A stretch of 64,000 nucleotides of DNA from an uncultured Faecalibacterium sp. (GCA_934524985.1 CAKSYT010000006.1:1-64000); one strand, 5' to 3'. Positions 31,634 to 40,000 are shown, numbered from the stretch's first letter. The notes: generated by a model from the sequence alone, not told the origin. Program-made: numbers and translations.

Positions 31634-31655
31634 AAAGTTAGAAACTGCTAACTTT
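31634..31655 (+). promoter_or_regulatory. GTTA-N8-TAAC inverted repeat 3, perfect palindromic arms
   Basis: AAAGTTAG-AAACTG-CTAACTTT, 8-bp perfect arms with a 6-base centre. It is the best copy of the motif seen before the flavodoxin gene. Confidence 0.6.
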
Positions 31656-31702
31656 TGGGATGCAACAGCCATTGTGCAAGATATCGTAAAAATGCAGATT
31701 TT

Positions 31703-31749
31703 ACGGCAGGGGAAAGCGGACGAACGATCCGGTAGCCCCTGCCGTTTTT
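31703..31749 (+). terminator. Terminator-like hairpin before the 32-residue ORF
   Basis: CGGCAGGGG / CCCCTGCCG (31704-31712, 31736-31744) around a 23-base loop, followed by TTTTT. It lies 22 bases before the small ORF and could attenuate the downstream genes. Confidence 0.75.
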
Positions 31750-31771
31750 GATAATCGTAAAGGCGGTGTGT

Positions 31772-31870
31772 ATGGAAATGGCAGTGGCACTTGGCGTTAC
31801 GGTAGGCTTTGCACTTTTGCGCGGCGCAGTACGCCGCGCTGCGCGCAGGTCAAGCCGTAAAAGGGAATAA
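31772..31870 (+). CDS. Hypothetical 32-residue protein, hydrophobic then strongly basic
   Basis: An ATG with AAAGGCGG 5 bases upstream opens 32 codons. The first half (MAVALGVTVGFALLRGAV) could be a membrane helix; the second half is almost all Arg/Lys/Ser (RRAARRSSRKRE). It lies between a terminator-like hairpin and the YgbA-like gene, 24 bases upstream of the latter, so it could be a membrane microprotein or a leader peptide for the next gene. Not recognised; support is ribosome site, length and layout. Confidence 0.45.
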   Translation: MEMAVALGVTVGFALLRGAVRRAARRSSRKRE

Positions 31871-31894
31871 GAATAATCAGGAGGAACGAATCCG

Positions 31895-32254
31895 ATGCAG
31901 CAGACCCCCAAAAACTTGGATAATAAACGTGCAGATGAAAAAATGCTTGTCAGCGAGATGATCGCACTCTACTGCCGCAAACAGCATGGCACTCCCAAAG
32001 GCTCTTTATGCCCGGAGTGCCAGCAGCTGCACGATTATGCGCTTGCACGCATCGACAAGTGTCCGTTTATGGAAACAAAGACTTTTTGCTCCGCCTGCAA
32101 AGTCCATTGTTATAAACCGGAAATGCGGGAAAAAATTCGTGCGGTCATGCGTTGGGCAGGCCCGCGTATGCTGCCGGTGCACCCGGTATTGTCCATCAAA
32201 CATGTGGCGGTCACGCTCAAGTCCAAGCGGGAGGCCAAAAAGGCAAACGGATAA
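31895..32254 (+). CDS. YgbA-like protein (nitrous oxide-stimulated promoter family)
   Basis: A 119-residue cysteine-rich protein of the family named for nitrous oxide-stimulated promoters (YgbA). Family marks are the EMIALYCRKQHG segment, LCPECQQLHDYALARIDKCPF, FCSACKVHCYKPEMREKIRAVMRWAGPRM and a basic end. In enterobacteria the homolog is controlled by the nitric oxide sensor NsrR and helps growth during nitrosative stress. CAGGAGGAACGAATCCG precedes ATG. The cysteines suggest a metal or Fe-S site. It follows the flavodoxin unit and a GTTA-N8-TAAC repeat. Confidence 0.88.
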   Translation: MQQTPKNLDNKRADEKMLVSEMIALYCRKQHGTPKGSLCPECQQLHDYALARIDKCPFMETKTFCSACKVHCYKPEMREKIRAVMRWAGPRMLPVHPVLSIKHVAVTLKSKREAKKANG

Positions 32255-32311
32255 AACCCATGTATAAATCCTTTGCCCGCAGGGCAACCTATGGACAAAG
32301 AGGTGATAAGC

Positions 32312-32470
32312 ATGGAAAACATCGGCGTGACCTGTGATGTCTGCGCGTGCTGCCACAATGTGGACGGCTGCAAATGTGATCTGCCGCAGATCAAGGTAAC
32401 GGAGCAGTGCAACTGCACCACTCAGCAGGTGGAGACCCCGCACTACTGCCAGAGCTACGAGGAAAAGTAA
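32312..32470 (+). CDS. DUF1540 small cysteine-rich protein
   Basis: 52 residues with nine cysteines: VTCDVCACCHNVDGCKCDL, then IKVTEQCNCTTQ and a final YCQSY. The spacing fits DUF1540, a small metal-binding-like family common in clostridia. AAAGAGGTGATAAGC before ATG at 32312 decides the start over upstream ATGs. It is probably co-transcribed with the YgbA-like gene. Function unknown; the cysteines suggest zinc or iron binding. Confidence 0.8.
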   Translation: MENIGVTCDVCACCHNVDGCKCDLPQIKVTEQCNCTTQQVETPHYCQSYEEK

Positions 32471-32487
32471 GTCCCTACCAACGCAAA

Positions 32488-32528
32488 GCAGCCCCTGCCG
32501 GAAGAACTTCTCCGGCAGGGGCTGCTGC
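32488..32528 (+). terminator. Hairpin between convergent genes
   Basis: AGCAGCCCCTGCCGGA pairs with TCCGGCAGGGGCTGCT, a 16-bp stem with a short loop, between the DUF1540 gene and the converging HAD gene. T runs are poor on both sides, but the stem is very strong. Confidence 0.7.
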
Positions 32529-32545
32529 GTTTATTGGATCAATAC

Positions 32546-33160
32546 TCAGCGCAATGTCACGTTACAGGTGGCAAGGCTGCGGATCAGCGTGCCTACGCTG
32601 TCCTTCATCTGGATACCGGCAAAGCCCAGCGCAAAGGCGGCCTGCACGTTTTCCAGCCTGTCATCGATAAATACGCACTCGCTGGCCTTTAGCTGATACT
32701 TCTTCAGCAGCGCCTTATAGATCTGCGGGTCGGGCTTGTTTACCTGAACCTCACAGGAGGCCACGCCGCCGTCAAACTGAGCCAGCACGCCGCGCTCGGT
32801 CAGCAATTCCAGCACGTCCTGCGGGATGTTGCTCAGGTAATACACGCAATAGCCGTGGTTCTTCAGCCGCCGCACCAGCTCCAGCATCCGCAAACGCGGG
32901 CGCAGAATGTGCATCCAGTCGTCCAGCACGCCCTGCACCTCAAAGGCGCAGCCCTCGGCGCGGGCGTGCTCCAGCATCCGCTGGTTGCCGTCATAGCGGG
33001 AAAGCTTGCCCGCGTCCAGCAGCTGCCACTCCTCGCTGCCAAAGGTCAGGTCGTAGACTTTCTCTTCCATTTCGGCGTTGCACAGCCGGTCTACAAGGTA
33101 GGCCTTGGGGTCAAAATCCACCAGCACACCGCCGATATCAAAAATAATGCTTTTATACAT
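32546..33160 (-). CDS. HAD-family hydrolase (YihX-like)
   Basis: A 204-residue haloacid dehalogenase-fold phosphatase. Motif I is IIFDIGGVLVDFDP with the nucleophile Asp, motif II YYLSNIPQ, motif III Lys in VNKPDPQIYKALL and motif IV FIDDRLENVQAA. The helical cap resembles sugar-phosphate phosphatases such as YihX. ATG at 33160 is chosen because the hydrolase fold begins there; the ribosome site (GCGAGGCAG) is modest. Substrate unknown. Confidence 0.9.
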   Translation of the reverse strand: MYKSIIFDIGGVLVDFDPKAYLVDRLCNAEMEEKVYDLTFGSEEWQLLDAGKLSRYDGNQRMLEHARAEGCAFEVQGVLDDWMHILRPRLRMLELVRRLKNHGYCVYYLSNIPQDVLELLTERGVLAQFDGGVASCEVQVNKPDPQIYKALLKKYQLKASECVFIDDRLENVQAAFALGFAGIQMKDSVGTLIRSLATCNVTLR

Positions 33161-33296
33161 AACTGCTGCCTCGCTTGTATTGGATGTTTTTTTCAGATAT
33201 TTTCCATAGTATACCACAACTGGGCGGGTGCTTTCCACCCCTTTGGCATAGAAAATGCCGCCCCGGCGTATGCTGTGGCAGAAAGGGGAGAGCGCC

Positions 33297-33590
33297 GTGA
33301 CGATCCGGGAACTGTGCGAGAAAGAGGTCGTTCAGCTGGAACAGGGGGTGTGCCTTGGCCGTGCGGATGATCTGGAATTTGACCCCGCAACGGCGCAGCT
33401 GCAAAGCCTGATTTTGCTGGGCAGACCGCGACTTTTTGGCCTGCTTGGCCGGGATGAGAGCCTGACCATCCCATGGCAGGAGATCGAGACCATCGGTACG
33501 GATGCGATTCTGGTGCATACCGCCGTGCCCGCAGCACCGGCAGCACCTCGCGGCTTCTGGCAGCAACTGCGGGCAAAGCTGGGTCTGTGA
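33297..33590 (+). CDS. YlmC/YmxH family PRC-barrel protein
   Basis: A 97-residue protein with a PRC-barrel fold: TIRELCEKEVVQLEQGVCLGRADDLEFDPATAQLQSLILLGRPRLFGLLGRDESLTIPWQEI (seen in pieces: VQLEQGVCLG, LTIPWQEIETIGTDAILV). Family members YlmC/YmxH are linked to sporulation in Bacillus and clostridia. GTG at 33297 follows AAAGGGGAGAGC; an earlier start has no ribosome site. It is a single gene, divergent from the HAD gene. The precise role is not known. Confidence 0.82.
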   Translation: MTIRELCEKEVVQLEQGVCLGRADDLEFDPATAQLQSLILLGRPRLFGLLGRDESLTIPWQEIETIGTDAILVHTAVPAAPAAPRGFWQQLRAKLGL

Positions 33591-33745
33591 AAAATAGGGG
33601 AATATTTTGAAAAATAAAACCGTAATTTTTGTAAAATCATGAATGGACATTTTCGGCAAAGTGACTATAATAGGCACGAAAGGCTTGTGCAAATAGCACA
33701 GCCACTTTGAAAATAGGGTTCGGGACGTGGAAAGGGACATCGACT

Positions 33746-35683
33746 ATGAAAACATCCAAACCGCTGTTGACCCTGCGGATGCTCTTCCCGGCGGCAGCTT
33801 CTTTTATCGTGCTGCTGCTGGGCGAGTGGATCGCGCGCGGGTCACTGACCGCTGATACCTTTATCAGCTTTATTTTCCCTCATTTCGGGGCGTACCTGCT
33901 GGCATGGCTGCTGCTGTTTCTGGTGTGGGAACTGCTGGACTGGGTGCTGCGCATCCCGCCGCTTGCCACGCTGGGCATGGCCGTTCTGGGCTGTGCGCCC
34001 TGCGCGGTAAACTTCTATACCATGCAGCTGCGGGGCGAGCCTTTTCTGCCGTGGGATCTGATGCAGGTGTCCGAGGCCGCCGGTGTGGCCTCTGCGGCCG
34101 GGCTCAAGCTGCAGACCAGCATGGTGGTCTCCATTGTGCTGGTGCTGGCACTGACGGTGGCAAGCTTTTTTGTTTACCGCGGTCGGCTGCGCCAGCGCTG
34201 GCTGCCAAGGCTTGCCGGCACCGGCGCTTCGGCGGCGGCACTGTGTCTGCTGATCTTCGGCGTTTACTTGCAGCCCGCCGTCACGCAGGTTTTGGGCATC
34301 ACGCCGGATGCGTGGATGCAGGACCGCTACTATCGTTACTACGGTGTACTTACCGGTTTTATGACCAACCTTACCAATCTGGAGATCGACAAGCCCGATG
34401 GCTACTCGGAGCAGGCAGTGGACGATATTCTGGATAACGTAGCCGAGAGCGAAAAATTCTCCACCGGCCCCATGTATGCGGGCAGTTATGCCGCCACTGC
34501 CCCCAAGGATGAGCAGGCGAAGCAGCCTACCATTATTTATGTGATGGACGAGTCTTACTGGGATGTATCCGAGCTGGAGCAGTACGGCATCACCTTTGAT
34601 ACCGATGTATCGCAGAACCTTCACGCTCTGCAGCAGACCAGCGCCTACGGCAGGGCATACAGCCCCAGCTTTGGCGGCGGCACCTGTGATGTGGAGTTTG
34701 AAGCCCTGACCGGCTACTCGGTGTCCTTTCTGCCCAGCGGCAGCAAGCCCTACCAGCAGCACGTCACAAAGCCCATGTTCGCCCTGCCCAATTACCTCAA
34801 GCTCAAGGGCTACCAGACCGCTGCAGTGCACTGCTTCTGGGCAAAATACTGGAGCCGCGATAAGGCTTACCCCAACCTCGGCTTCAGTGATTTTATCAGT
34901 CTGGAGGATATGCACGGCGTGACCAAGGTGCGCAAGCACTACTGGACCAGCGGCCTTGTGACCGATGACTCCATGGCCGACCAGATCATTCAGCAGTACG
35001 AGAAGATGAGCACTTCCTCTGATAAGCCCATCTTCCTGCACGCGGTCACCATGCAGAACCATACCAATTATAATAGAGACAACTACCCGGACGACGAGCG
35101 GGTGCACGTCGTATCCCACCCCGTGGGGCTCAAGAGCAGCACCGTGGGCGCGCTGGAAGATTTCGCTACCGGCATCCGGGATGCAGACGCCATGTTGGGC
35201 AAGCTGACCGAGTACTTCTCTCAGGTGGACGAGCCGGTCATTCTGGTGTTCTGGGGCGACCACTATAATCCCATCGATTCCAATTACGATGTCTACACCA
35301 CCACCGGTTATGCAAGCGGCTCCAGCACCGACCCCCGTCTGCACCAGACCACGCTGCTGATGTGGTCGAATTACAGCCAGCAGCAGGTGGATCTGGGCAC
35401 CATTGCCGCTTATGATATCTCTCCGGTGATGATGGAGCTGTTTGGGCTGGAACAGCCGCTGTACTTCCAGTTCCTCAACCGGCAGCTCCGGGTCGCCAGC
35501 CGCAGCTGCACCCGCGGCACCACCATGAACTTGGACGGCACCACCACCCAGCAGCCCACGGAGTTCCAGCAGCGCTGGACGAATGAGCACTGGATGCTGC
35601 AATACGACCTGATGTTCGGCAAGGGATATGCCCTCAACCGTATGGGTGTTGCGGGCCTGAGCGGGATGAATACGGGCAAATAA
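33746..35683 (+). CDS. LTA synthase-family sulfatase (membrane phosphotransferase)
   Basis: A 645-residue membrane enzyme of the LtaS/OpgB type. Five hydrophobic segments fill the first ~190 residues, followed by an extracellular sulfatase-fold domain: IIYVMDESYWDVSEL (metal Glu), the nucleophile Thr in SFGGGTCDVEFEALTG, KLKGYQTAAVHCFWAKYWSRD, and the metal-binding VFWGDHYNP. Such enzymes transfer glycerol-phosphate or related groups to glycolipids or glycans. AAAGGGACATCGACT precedes ATG at 33746. It is a stand-alone gene. Whether it makes lipoteichoic acid or decorates another polymer cannot be decided here. Confidence 0.9.
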   Translation: MKTSKPLLTLRMLFPAAASFIVLLLGEWIARGSLTADTFISFIFPHFGAYLLAWLLLFLVWELLDWVLRIPPLATLGMAVLGCAPCAVNFYTMQLRGEPFLPWDLMQVSEAAGVASAAGLKLQTSMVVSIVLVLALTVASFFVYRGRLRQRWLPRLAGTGASAAALCLLIFGVYLQPAVTQVLGITPDAWMQDRYYRYYGVLTGFMTNLTNLEIDKPDGYSEQAVDDILDNVAESEKFSTGPMYAGSYAATAPKDEQAKQPTIIYVMDESYWDVSELEQYGITFDTDVSQNLHALQQTSAYGRAYSPSFGGGTCDVEFEALTGYSVSFLPSGSKPYQQHVTKPMFALPNYLKLKGYQTAAVHCFWAKYWSRDKAYPNLGFSDFISLEDMHGVTKVRKHYWTSGLVTDDSMADQIIQQYEKMSTSSDKPIFLHAVTMQNHTNYNRDNYPDDERVHVVSHPVGLKSSTVGALEDFATGIRDADAMLGKLTEYFSQVDEPVILVFWGDHYNPIDSNYDVYTTTGYASGSSTDPRLHQTTLLMWSNYSQQQVDLGTIAAYDISPVMMELFGLEQPLYFQFLNRQLRVASRSCTRGTTMNLDGTTTQQPTEFQQRWTNEHWMLQYDLMFGKGYALNRMGVAGLSGMNTGK

Positions 35684-35726
35684 GAGAAAAAACAAGGAAT
35701 TCTTTATACAAAACAGAGAAAACCAC

Positions 35727-35755
35727 TTGCAACCGCATTCTTTTTGTGCTATTAT
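35727..35755 (+). promoter_or_regulatory. Promoter of rpsB-tsf
   Basis: TTGCAA (35727-35732), 17-base spacer, TATTAT (35750-35755). It gives a leader of about 120 bases before rpsB. Confidence 0.65.
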
Positions 35756-35791
35756 AACAAAGCATTACACACGCATCACTATGCCCTTTTG

Positions 35792-35854
35792 TGCCCTTTT
35801 GGGTTGAGGGCAGTCCGCTGGTACCCGATGTACCGTGCAGATCACGGTGTGCGG
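35792..35854 (+). promoter_or_regulatory. Structured 5' leader of rpsB
   Basis: The leader can fold as TGCCCT/AGGGCA (35792-35797, 35807-35812) followed by CCGC/GCGG (35815-35818, 35851-35854), enclosing GGTAC/GTACC and GTG/CAC hairpins, that is, a three-way junction. Ribosomal protein S2 represses its own rpsB-tsf mRNA in other bacteria through a leader structure, so autoregulation is plausible here. Hand folding only. Confidence 0.4.
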
Positions 35855-35884
35855 AGGCAAAACAATATCTGGAGGTATTTTATT

Positions 35885-36607
35885 ATGGCAGTCGTTTCTA
35901 TGAAGCAGCTTCTCGAGGCAGGTGTGCACTTCGGTCACCAGACCCGCCGCTGGAACCCCAAGATGGCTAAGTACATCTTCACCGAGCGCAATGGTATCTA
36001 TATCATTGACCTGCAGAAGACTGTGAAGAAGCTGGACGAAGCTTACAACTACGTGAAGGAAGTTGCAGCTGAGGGCGGCGACATCCTGTTCGTCGGCACC
36101 AAGAAGCAGGCTCAGGAGTCCATCCGTGACGAGGCTCTGCGCTGCGGCATGCACTATGTCAACGCTCGTTGGCTGGGCGGCATGATGACCAACTTCCGCA
36201 CCATCCGTAAGCGTATCGACCGTATGGATCAGCTGGCTAAGATGAAGGAGAACGGCACCTTCGAGCTGCTGCCCAAGAAGGAAGTGGCTAAGCTGGAGCT
36301 GGAGATGGAGAAGCTGGACAAGTACCTGGGCGGCGTCAAGAACATGAAGACCCTGCCGAAGGCTATGTTCATCGTCGATCCTCACAAGGAGCGCATCGCT
36401 GTTGCTGAGGCCCGCAAGCTGAACATCCCCATCGTTGCTATCGTTGATACCAACTGCAACCCCGATGAGATCGACTACGTGATCCCCGGCAACGACGACG
36501 CTATCCGCGCTGTCAAGCTGATCGCCGGCGCTATGGCTGACGCTGTGCTGGAAGGCAAGCAGGGCAACCAGGAGGCCGCTCCCGCCGAGGACGCAGCAAA
36601 CGCCTGA
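35885..36607 (+). CDS. rpsB: 30S ribosomal protein S2
   Basis: 240 residues, normal for S2. [27 protein letters not shown] ([13 protein letters not shown]), [29 protein letters not shown] and [23 protein letters not shown] are all family signatures. CTGGAGG lies 9 bases before ATG at 35885. It heads the rpsB-tsf operon, the usual bacterial arrangement, and has the strong codon bias of ribosomal genes. An alanine/acid-rich tail follows the fold. Confidence 0.98.
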   Translation: MAVVSMKQLLEAGVHFGHQTRRWNPKMAKYIFTERNGIYIIDLQKTVKKLDEAYNYVKEVAAEGGDILFVGTKKQAQESIRDEALRCGMHYVNARWLGGMMTNFRTIRKRIDRMDQLAKMKENGTFELLPKKEVAKLELEMEKLDKYLGGVKNMKTLPKAMFIVDPHKERIAVAEARKLNIPIVAIVDTNCNPDEIDYVIPGNDDAIRAVKLIAGAMADAVLEGKQGNQEAAPAEDAANA

Positions 36608-36655
36608 TTTCCCATTCCGCAACCAATCAAATAACGTGTAAGGGAGAAAACAAAA

Positions 36656-37579
36656 ATGGCTATTTCTGCAAAGGACGTTATGGAACTGCGCAAGCAGACC
36701 GACTGCGGCATGATGGAGTGCAAGAAGGCTCTGACCGAGGCTGACGGCAACTTCGAGAAGGCAATCGAGATCCTGCGCGAGCGTGGTCTGGCTACCGCCG
36801 CCAAGAAGGCAAGCCGCGTTGCTGCCGAGGGTATGGTCTACGCTGACTACTGCCCCGCATGCAAGGTCGGTGTTGTCATCGAGGTCAACGCTGAGACCGA
36901 CTTCGTTGCCAAGAACGACAAGTTCGTTGACTTCGTCAAGGAGGCCACCAAGGTCATCATGAAGCAGAACCCCGCTGATGTCGAGGCTCTGATGGCTTGC
37001 AAGACCGAGGCTGGCGAGACCGTTGACGAGGCTCTGAAGAACCTGATCCTGGTCATCAAGGAGAACATCAAGGTTCGCCGCTTCACCCGTTACGAGGGCG
37101 TCTGCTCTGCATACGTCCACGGCGGCGGCACCCACGGCATTCTGGTCAACTTCGAGACCACCAACGACATCGACGCTAAGGACGAGTTCGTTGCTTACGG
37201 CAAGGACATCGCTATGCAGGTCGCTGCTGCTAACCCCGGCTACGTTGACGAGGCTTCTGTCCCCGCCGAGGTCGTGGCTAAGGAGAAGGAGATCATGCTG
37301 GCTCAGATGGCTCAGGACCCCAAGACCGCTAACAAGCCTGAGGCTGTGAAGGAGAAGATGATCGAGGGCAAGATCAAGAAGTTCTTCAAGGAGAACTGCC
37401 TGGTCGATCAGGAGTTCGTCAAGGACGGCGACCTGACCGTTGCTCAGTACACCGCTAAGGTCGCTAAGGATCTGGGCGGCGAGATCAAGATCGTCAAGTT
37501 CGTCCGCTTTGTCAAGGGCGAGGGTCTGGAGAAGCGTGCTGACGACTTCGCATCTGAAGTTGCAAGCATGGTGAAGTAA
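36656..37579 (+). CDS. tsf: Elongation factor Ts
   Basis: The guanine nucleotide exchange factor of EF-Tu. 307 residues: VMELRKQTDCGMMECKKAL (UBA-like start), the TDFVAKNDKF signature, two core subdomains and a coiled segment ending in FVKGEGLEKRADDFASEV. GGGAGAA lies before ATG. It is co-transcribed with rpsB. Codon bias is strong. Confidence 0.98.
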   Translation: MAISAKDVMELRKQTDCGMMECKKALTEADGNFEKAIEILRERGLATAAKKASRVAAEGMVYADYCPACKVGVVIEVNAETDFVAKNDKFVDFVKEATKVIMKQNPADVEALMACKTEAGETVDEALKNLILVIKENIKVRRFTRYEGVCSAYVHGGGTHGILVNFETTNDIDAKDEFVAYGKDIAMQVAAANPGYVDEASVPAEVVAKEKEIMLAQMAQDPKTANKPEAVKEKMIEGKIKKFFKENCLVDQEFVKDGDLTVAQYTAKVAKDLGGEIKIVKFVRFVKGEGLEKRADDFASEVASMVK

Positions 37580-37601
37580 TCTAAACTTCCAAAGACAAAA
37601 T

Positions 37602-37645
37602 GGGAGCTGCAGTACCTGTAACAGGGTGTTGCGGCTCCTTTTTGT
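37602..37645 (+). terminator. Terminator of rpsB-tsf
   Basis: GGAGC (37603-37607) / GCTCC (37634-37638), extended inward by imperfect TGCAG/TTGCG and ACC/GGG pairing, followed by TTTTTG. Confidence 0.8.
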
Positions 37646-37657
37646 TTATGAAAATGC

Positions 37658-37690
37658 AAATACCGGGCAGCCCACAGACTGCCCGGTATT
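37658..37690 (-). terminator. Terminator of the GDPD gene
   Basis: AATACCGGGCAG / CTGCCCGGTATT (12 bp, 9-base loop) lies 20 bases past the stop of the minus-strand gene and back to back with the tsf terminator. Confidence 0.8.
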
Positions 37691-37709
37691 GCTGTATAAA
37701 TCTTTCTGC

Positions 37710-39662
37710 TTATGCCTCGTCCAAAACCTCTTCAGGATCCTCAATGGCGTCCTCAATCGTCTCCTCCACATCCATCGCTTCTTCGGCGTCCGGTGCAGCA
37801 AACAGTTCCTGAATCTGATCCCGCAGCCAGAGCAGACGGTTGTCCAGCGCCTTGTCCCGTGCCAGCAGCGGTGCAATGATCTCGGGTTTGTCAGTGATCA
37901 GGTCATCCACACCCAGCTGCAGCAGCTTTTCGGCGTCCTGCTGACGGTTGATGGTCCATGCGGAGATGGTCTTGCCGCGCAGATGGATCTGCTGCACCAT
38001 ACCGGCGGTGATAAAGGTGGACTCCACACTGAAAAAGTCTGCGGCGGGCAGGTCATAGTAGGTGCCTACGCCCAGCGCAAGAATATACCCTGTGGTAATG
38101 TCCGGGTCCAGTTCCTTCACTTTGCACAGGGTCTCGTAGCTCTGGGAGGTGACCACGCAGTCTGCACCGTAGTCGTATGCGTGGATCAGCCGCACCGTTT
38201 CAGCCTCCAATGTCGGCGTAAAGCTGCTGGGCTTGATCTCAATGTTCAGCTCAGCCTTGCCCTTGCACAGCGCCAGAACCTCTTCCAGCGTTGGGATATA
38301 GGAGCCCGTGAACTGCCGATGAAACCAGCGCCCGGCATCCAGCTGCTGCACCTGCGCATAGGGCAGATCGTAGATGTTAGCGTTATAGCCGGTGCACCGG
38401 CGCAGGCTGGTATCGTGGGTCACTACGGCTACGCCGTCAGCGGTCATCTGCACGTCCAGCTCAATGCGGGGGCTGCCGTGCTCCAGTGCCGTCTCGAAGG
38501 CTGCCATGGTGTTTTCCGGCGCACGGGAAGAGTAGCCCCTGTGGTAGGTGATCACCGGGTCGGCAAGGCCCAGCACGCTTTGCAGCGGCTGTGTTTGCGG
38601 GAACAGCAGATATACCGCCGCTACCCCGCAGGTGACCAGCGCGGAACAGGCCATCATCCCGGCCAGTACCGTCTGCTCACGGTGCAGGGCAGGGAACGCA
38701 CCGGAAGCGGCCGGCCGCGCTGCATCGGACTGTCGGGTCACTTCATACAGTGCGTCCGTAAGCGTGCTCTGCGCTGCCGTCATGGCACAGTCCATGAGTA
38801 GGCAAAGGAACGGCAGCTCGATCAGCAGCGCTGCGCGGGAAAGCGCCAGCAGGGCAGCAGTGCTGGCAAAGCCGACACCAAGGATGACACAATAGAACAG
38901 CGCTGCCCCACACAGCAGCGTCAGCCCTGTGCGCACGGCAGCAGTCAGCATCCAGCGCAGTGCCAGTGCAAGCAGCTGCCCGGCGCGGCTGCGCAAAATG
39001 TGAAGGCTCTCTGCAAACGCACAGCCAAAGCTTTTGTGCTCCAACAGGAATTTTGGCAGCACCACAAGTCCGTCCAGCAGCAGCGCCAGCACGCAGAGCA
39101 CCGCCAGAGCAAATAGAAACCGATTGGCAGCGCGCGCTTTCAGCAGCCCCCAGAGATATTCCGGCACGGCAAACTGGGTCAGATGGTTTGCCGCCAGAAA
39201 AAAGTTCGTCAGCGGGATCAGGGCAGCACCATACAACAGCAGCGGGAGATTCTGCGGCAAAAACACCCGCACAAGGCTGCAAAAGGCATCCCGGAATACG
39301 GCTGCCGCCCGCAGCGGCTCGCCGTGCCGCACCCGCGTCAATAGTTGCAGCATCGTGGCGGCCTCGTACAGGCTCCAGAAGGCTGCCAGCACCGCCAGCA
39401 CGGCGATGCAGCCGATGATGGCAGGGGAGACAAAGATGCGGGAGGCGGTCTTGTTGTTGAGGTATTGTATGGGCGCGAACCGCAGCGTCAGCGCCCAGAT
39501 CAGCTGCAACGCCGGTACGAACAAGAAGTTTGTCAACACCTTATAAAACAACAGAAAAAGCAGAAACACCCGCCCCTTTGGCGAAAGCAGGGAACGGGCG
39601 GCATCGTGCAGGGAACGGTAGGTCTGCTCTTGCTGCCGGAGCCTTGCGGAAAATCGCTTCAA
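37710..39662 (-). CDS. Membrane glycerophosphodiester phosphodiesterase
   Basis: A two-part protein of about 650 residues. The N-terminal half has seven to eight hydrophobic helices (the membrane domain found with GDPD in Firmicutes). The C-terminal half is a glycerophosphodiester phosphodiesterase: ITYHRGYSSRAPENTM, ELDVQMTADGVAVVTHD, and ELNIEIKP with catalytic and calcium-binding His and Glu/Asp residues in place. It releases glycerol-3-phosphate from lipid or teichoic-acid debris. An acidic tail (DAEEAMDVEETIEDAIED) follows. The start is uncertain: TTG at 39662 has AAGAGG 11 bases upstream, whereas the farther in-frame TTG at 39749 has no ribosome site. A tiny frame (39659-39685) overlaps this TTG. 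Confidence 0.85.
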   Translation of the reverse strand: MKRFSARLRQQEQTYRSLHDAARSLLSPKGRVFLLFLLFYKVLTNFLFVPALQLIWALTLRFAPIQYLNNKTASRIFVSPAIIGCIAVLAVLAAFWSLYEAATMLQLLTRVRHGEPLRAAAVFRDAFCSLVRVFLPQNLPLLLYGAALIPLTNFFLAANHLTQFAVPEYLWGLLKARAANRFLFALAVLCVLALLLDGLVVLPKFLLEHKSFGCAFAESLHILRSRAGQLLALALRWMLTAAVRTGLTLLCGAALFYCVILGVGFASTAALLALSRAALLIELPFLCLLMDCAMTAAQSTLTDALYEVTRQSDAARPAASGAFPALHREQTVLAGMMACSALVTCGVAAVYLLFPQTQPLQSVLGLADPVITYHRGYSSRAPENTMAAFETALEHGSPRIELDVQMTADGVAVVTHDTSLRRCTGYNANIYDLPYAQVQQLDAGRWFHRQFTGSYIPTLEEVLALCKGKAELNIEIKPSSFTPTLEAETVRLIHAYDYGADCVVTSQSYETLCKVKELDPDITTGYILALGVGTYYDLPAADFFSVESTFITAGMVQQIHLRGKTISAWTINRQQDAEKLLQLGVDDLITDKPEIIAPLLARDKALDNRLLWLRDQIQELFAAPDAEEAMDVEETIEDAIEDPEEVLDEA

Positions 39663-39773
39663 AATAGCTTCAACCTCTTTTTCATTTTTGCCGGGCTTTT
39701 CGCGTGCGCTGTGCGCTATATAGGTACAGTTTGGCAGACTGCCCGGCAATTATGATTTTTAATATTTTAATAT

Positions 39774-39782
39774 AGTGTAACA
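39774..39782 (-). promoter_or_regulatory. Extended -10 promoter of the GDPD gene
   Basis: On the minus strand TGT-TACACT, about 110 bases upstream of the likely start. No good -35 box. Confidence 0.4.
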
Positions 39783-39971
39783 TAAACGCAACCGAAAGAA
39801 AACGCAGCAGGCGGGTGCAGTTTCGCCAAAAAAACCGGGAAAATTTCTACATCCGCAAAAAGGGCGCATAGGAGTCTTTGCCCGGATAAAACGCACAAAA
39901 CGATGATTCGTTAAAAATTTGGCTTTCTATAAACGATGGATGTTGAATCGTATGGATTTTTATAGAATCCC

Positions 39972-40000
39972 TTGCATTTTTTTGCCAGCTTCTGTATAAT
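39972..40000 (+). promoter_or_regulatory. Promoter of the carboxyltransferase operon
   Basis: TTGCAT (39972-39977), 17-base spacer, consensus TATAAT (39995-40000), 45 bases before the first gene. Confidence 0.8.

Noticed and set aside
31020..31655. Rex-binding sites
   Set aside because: Rex boxes read TTGTTAA-N4-TTAACAA with 6 bases between GTTA and TAAC; here there are 8, and the outer TT/AA are missing.
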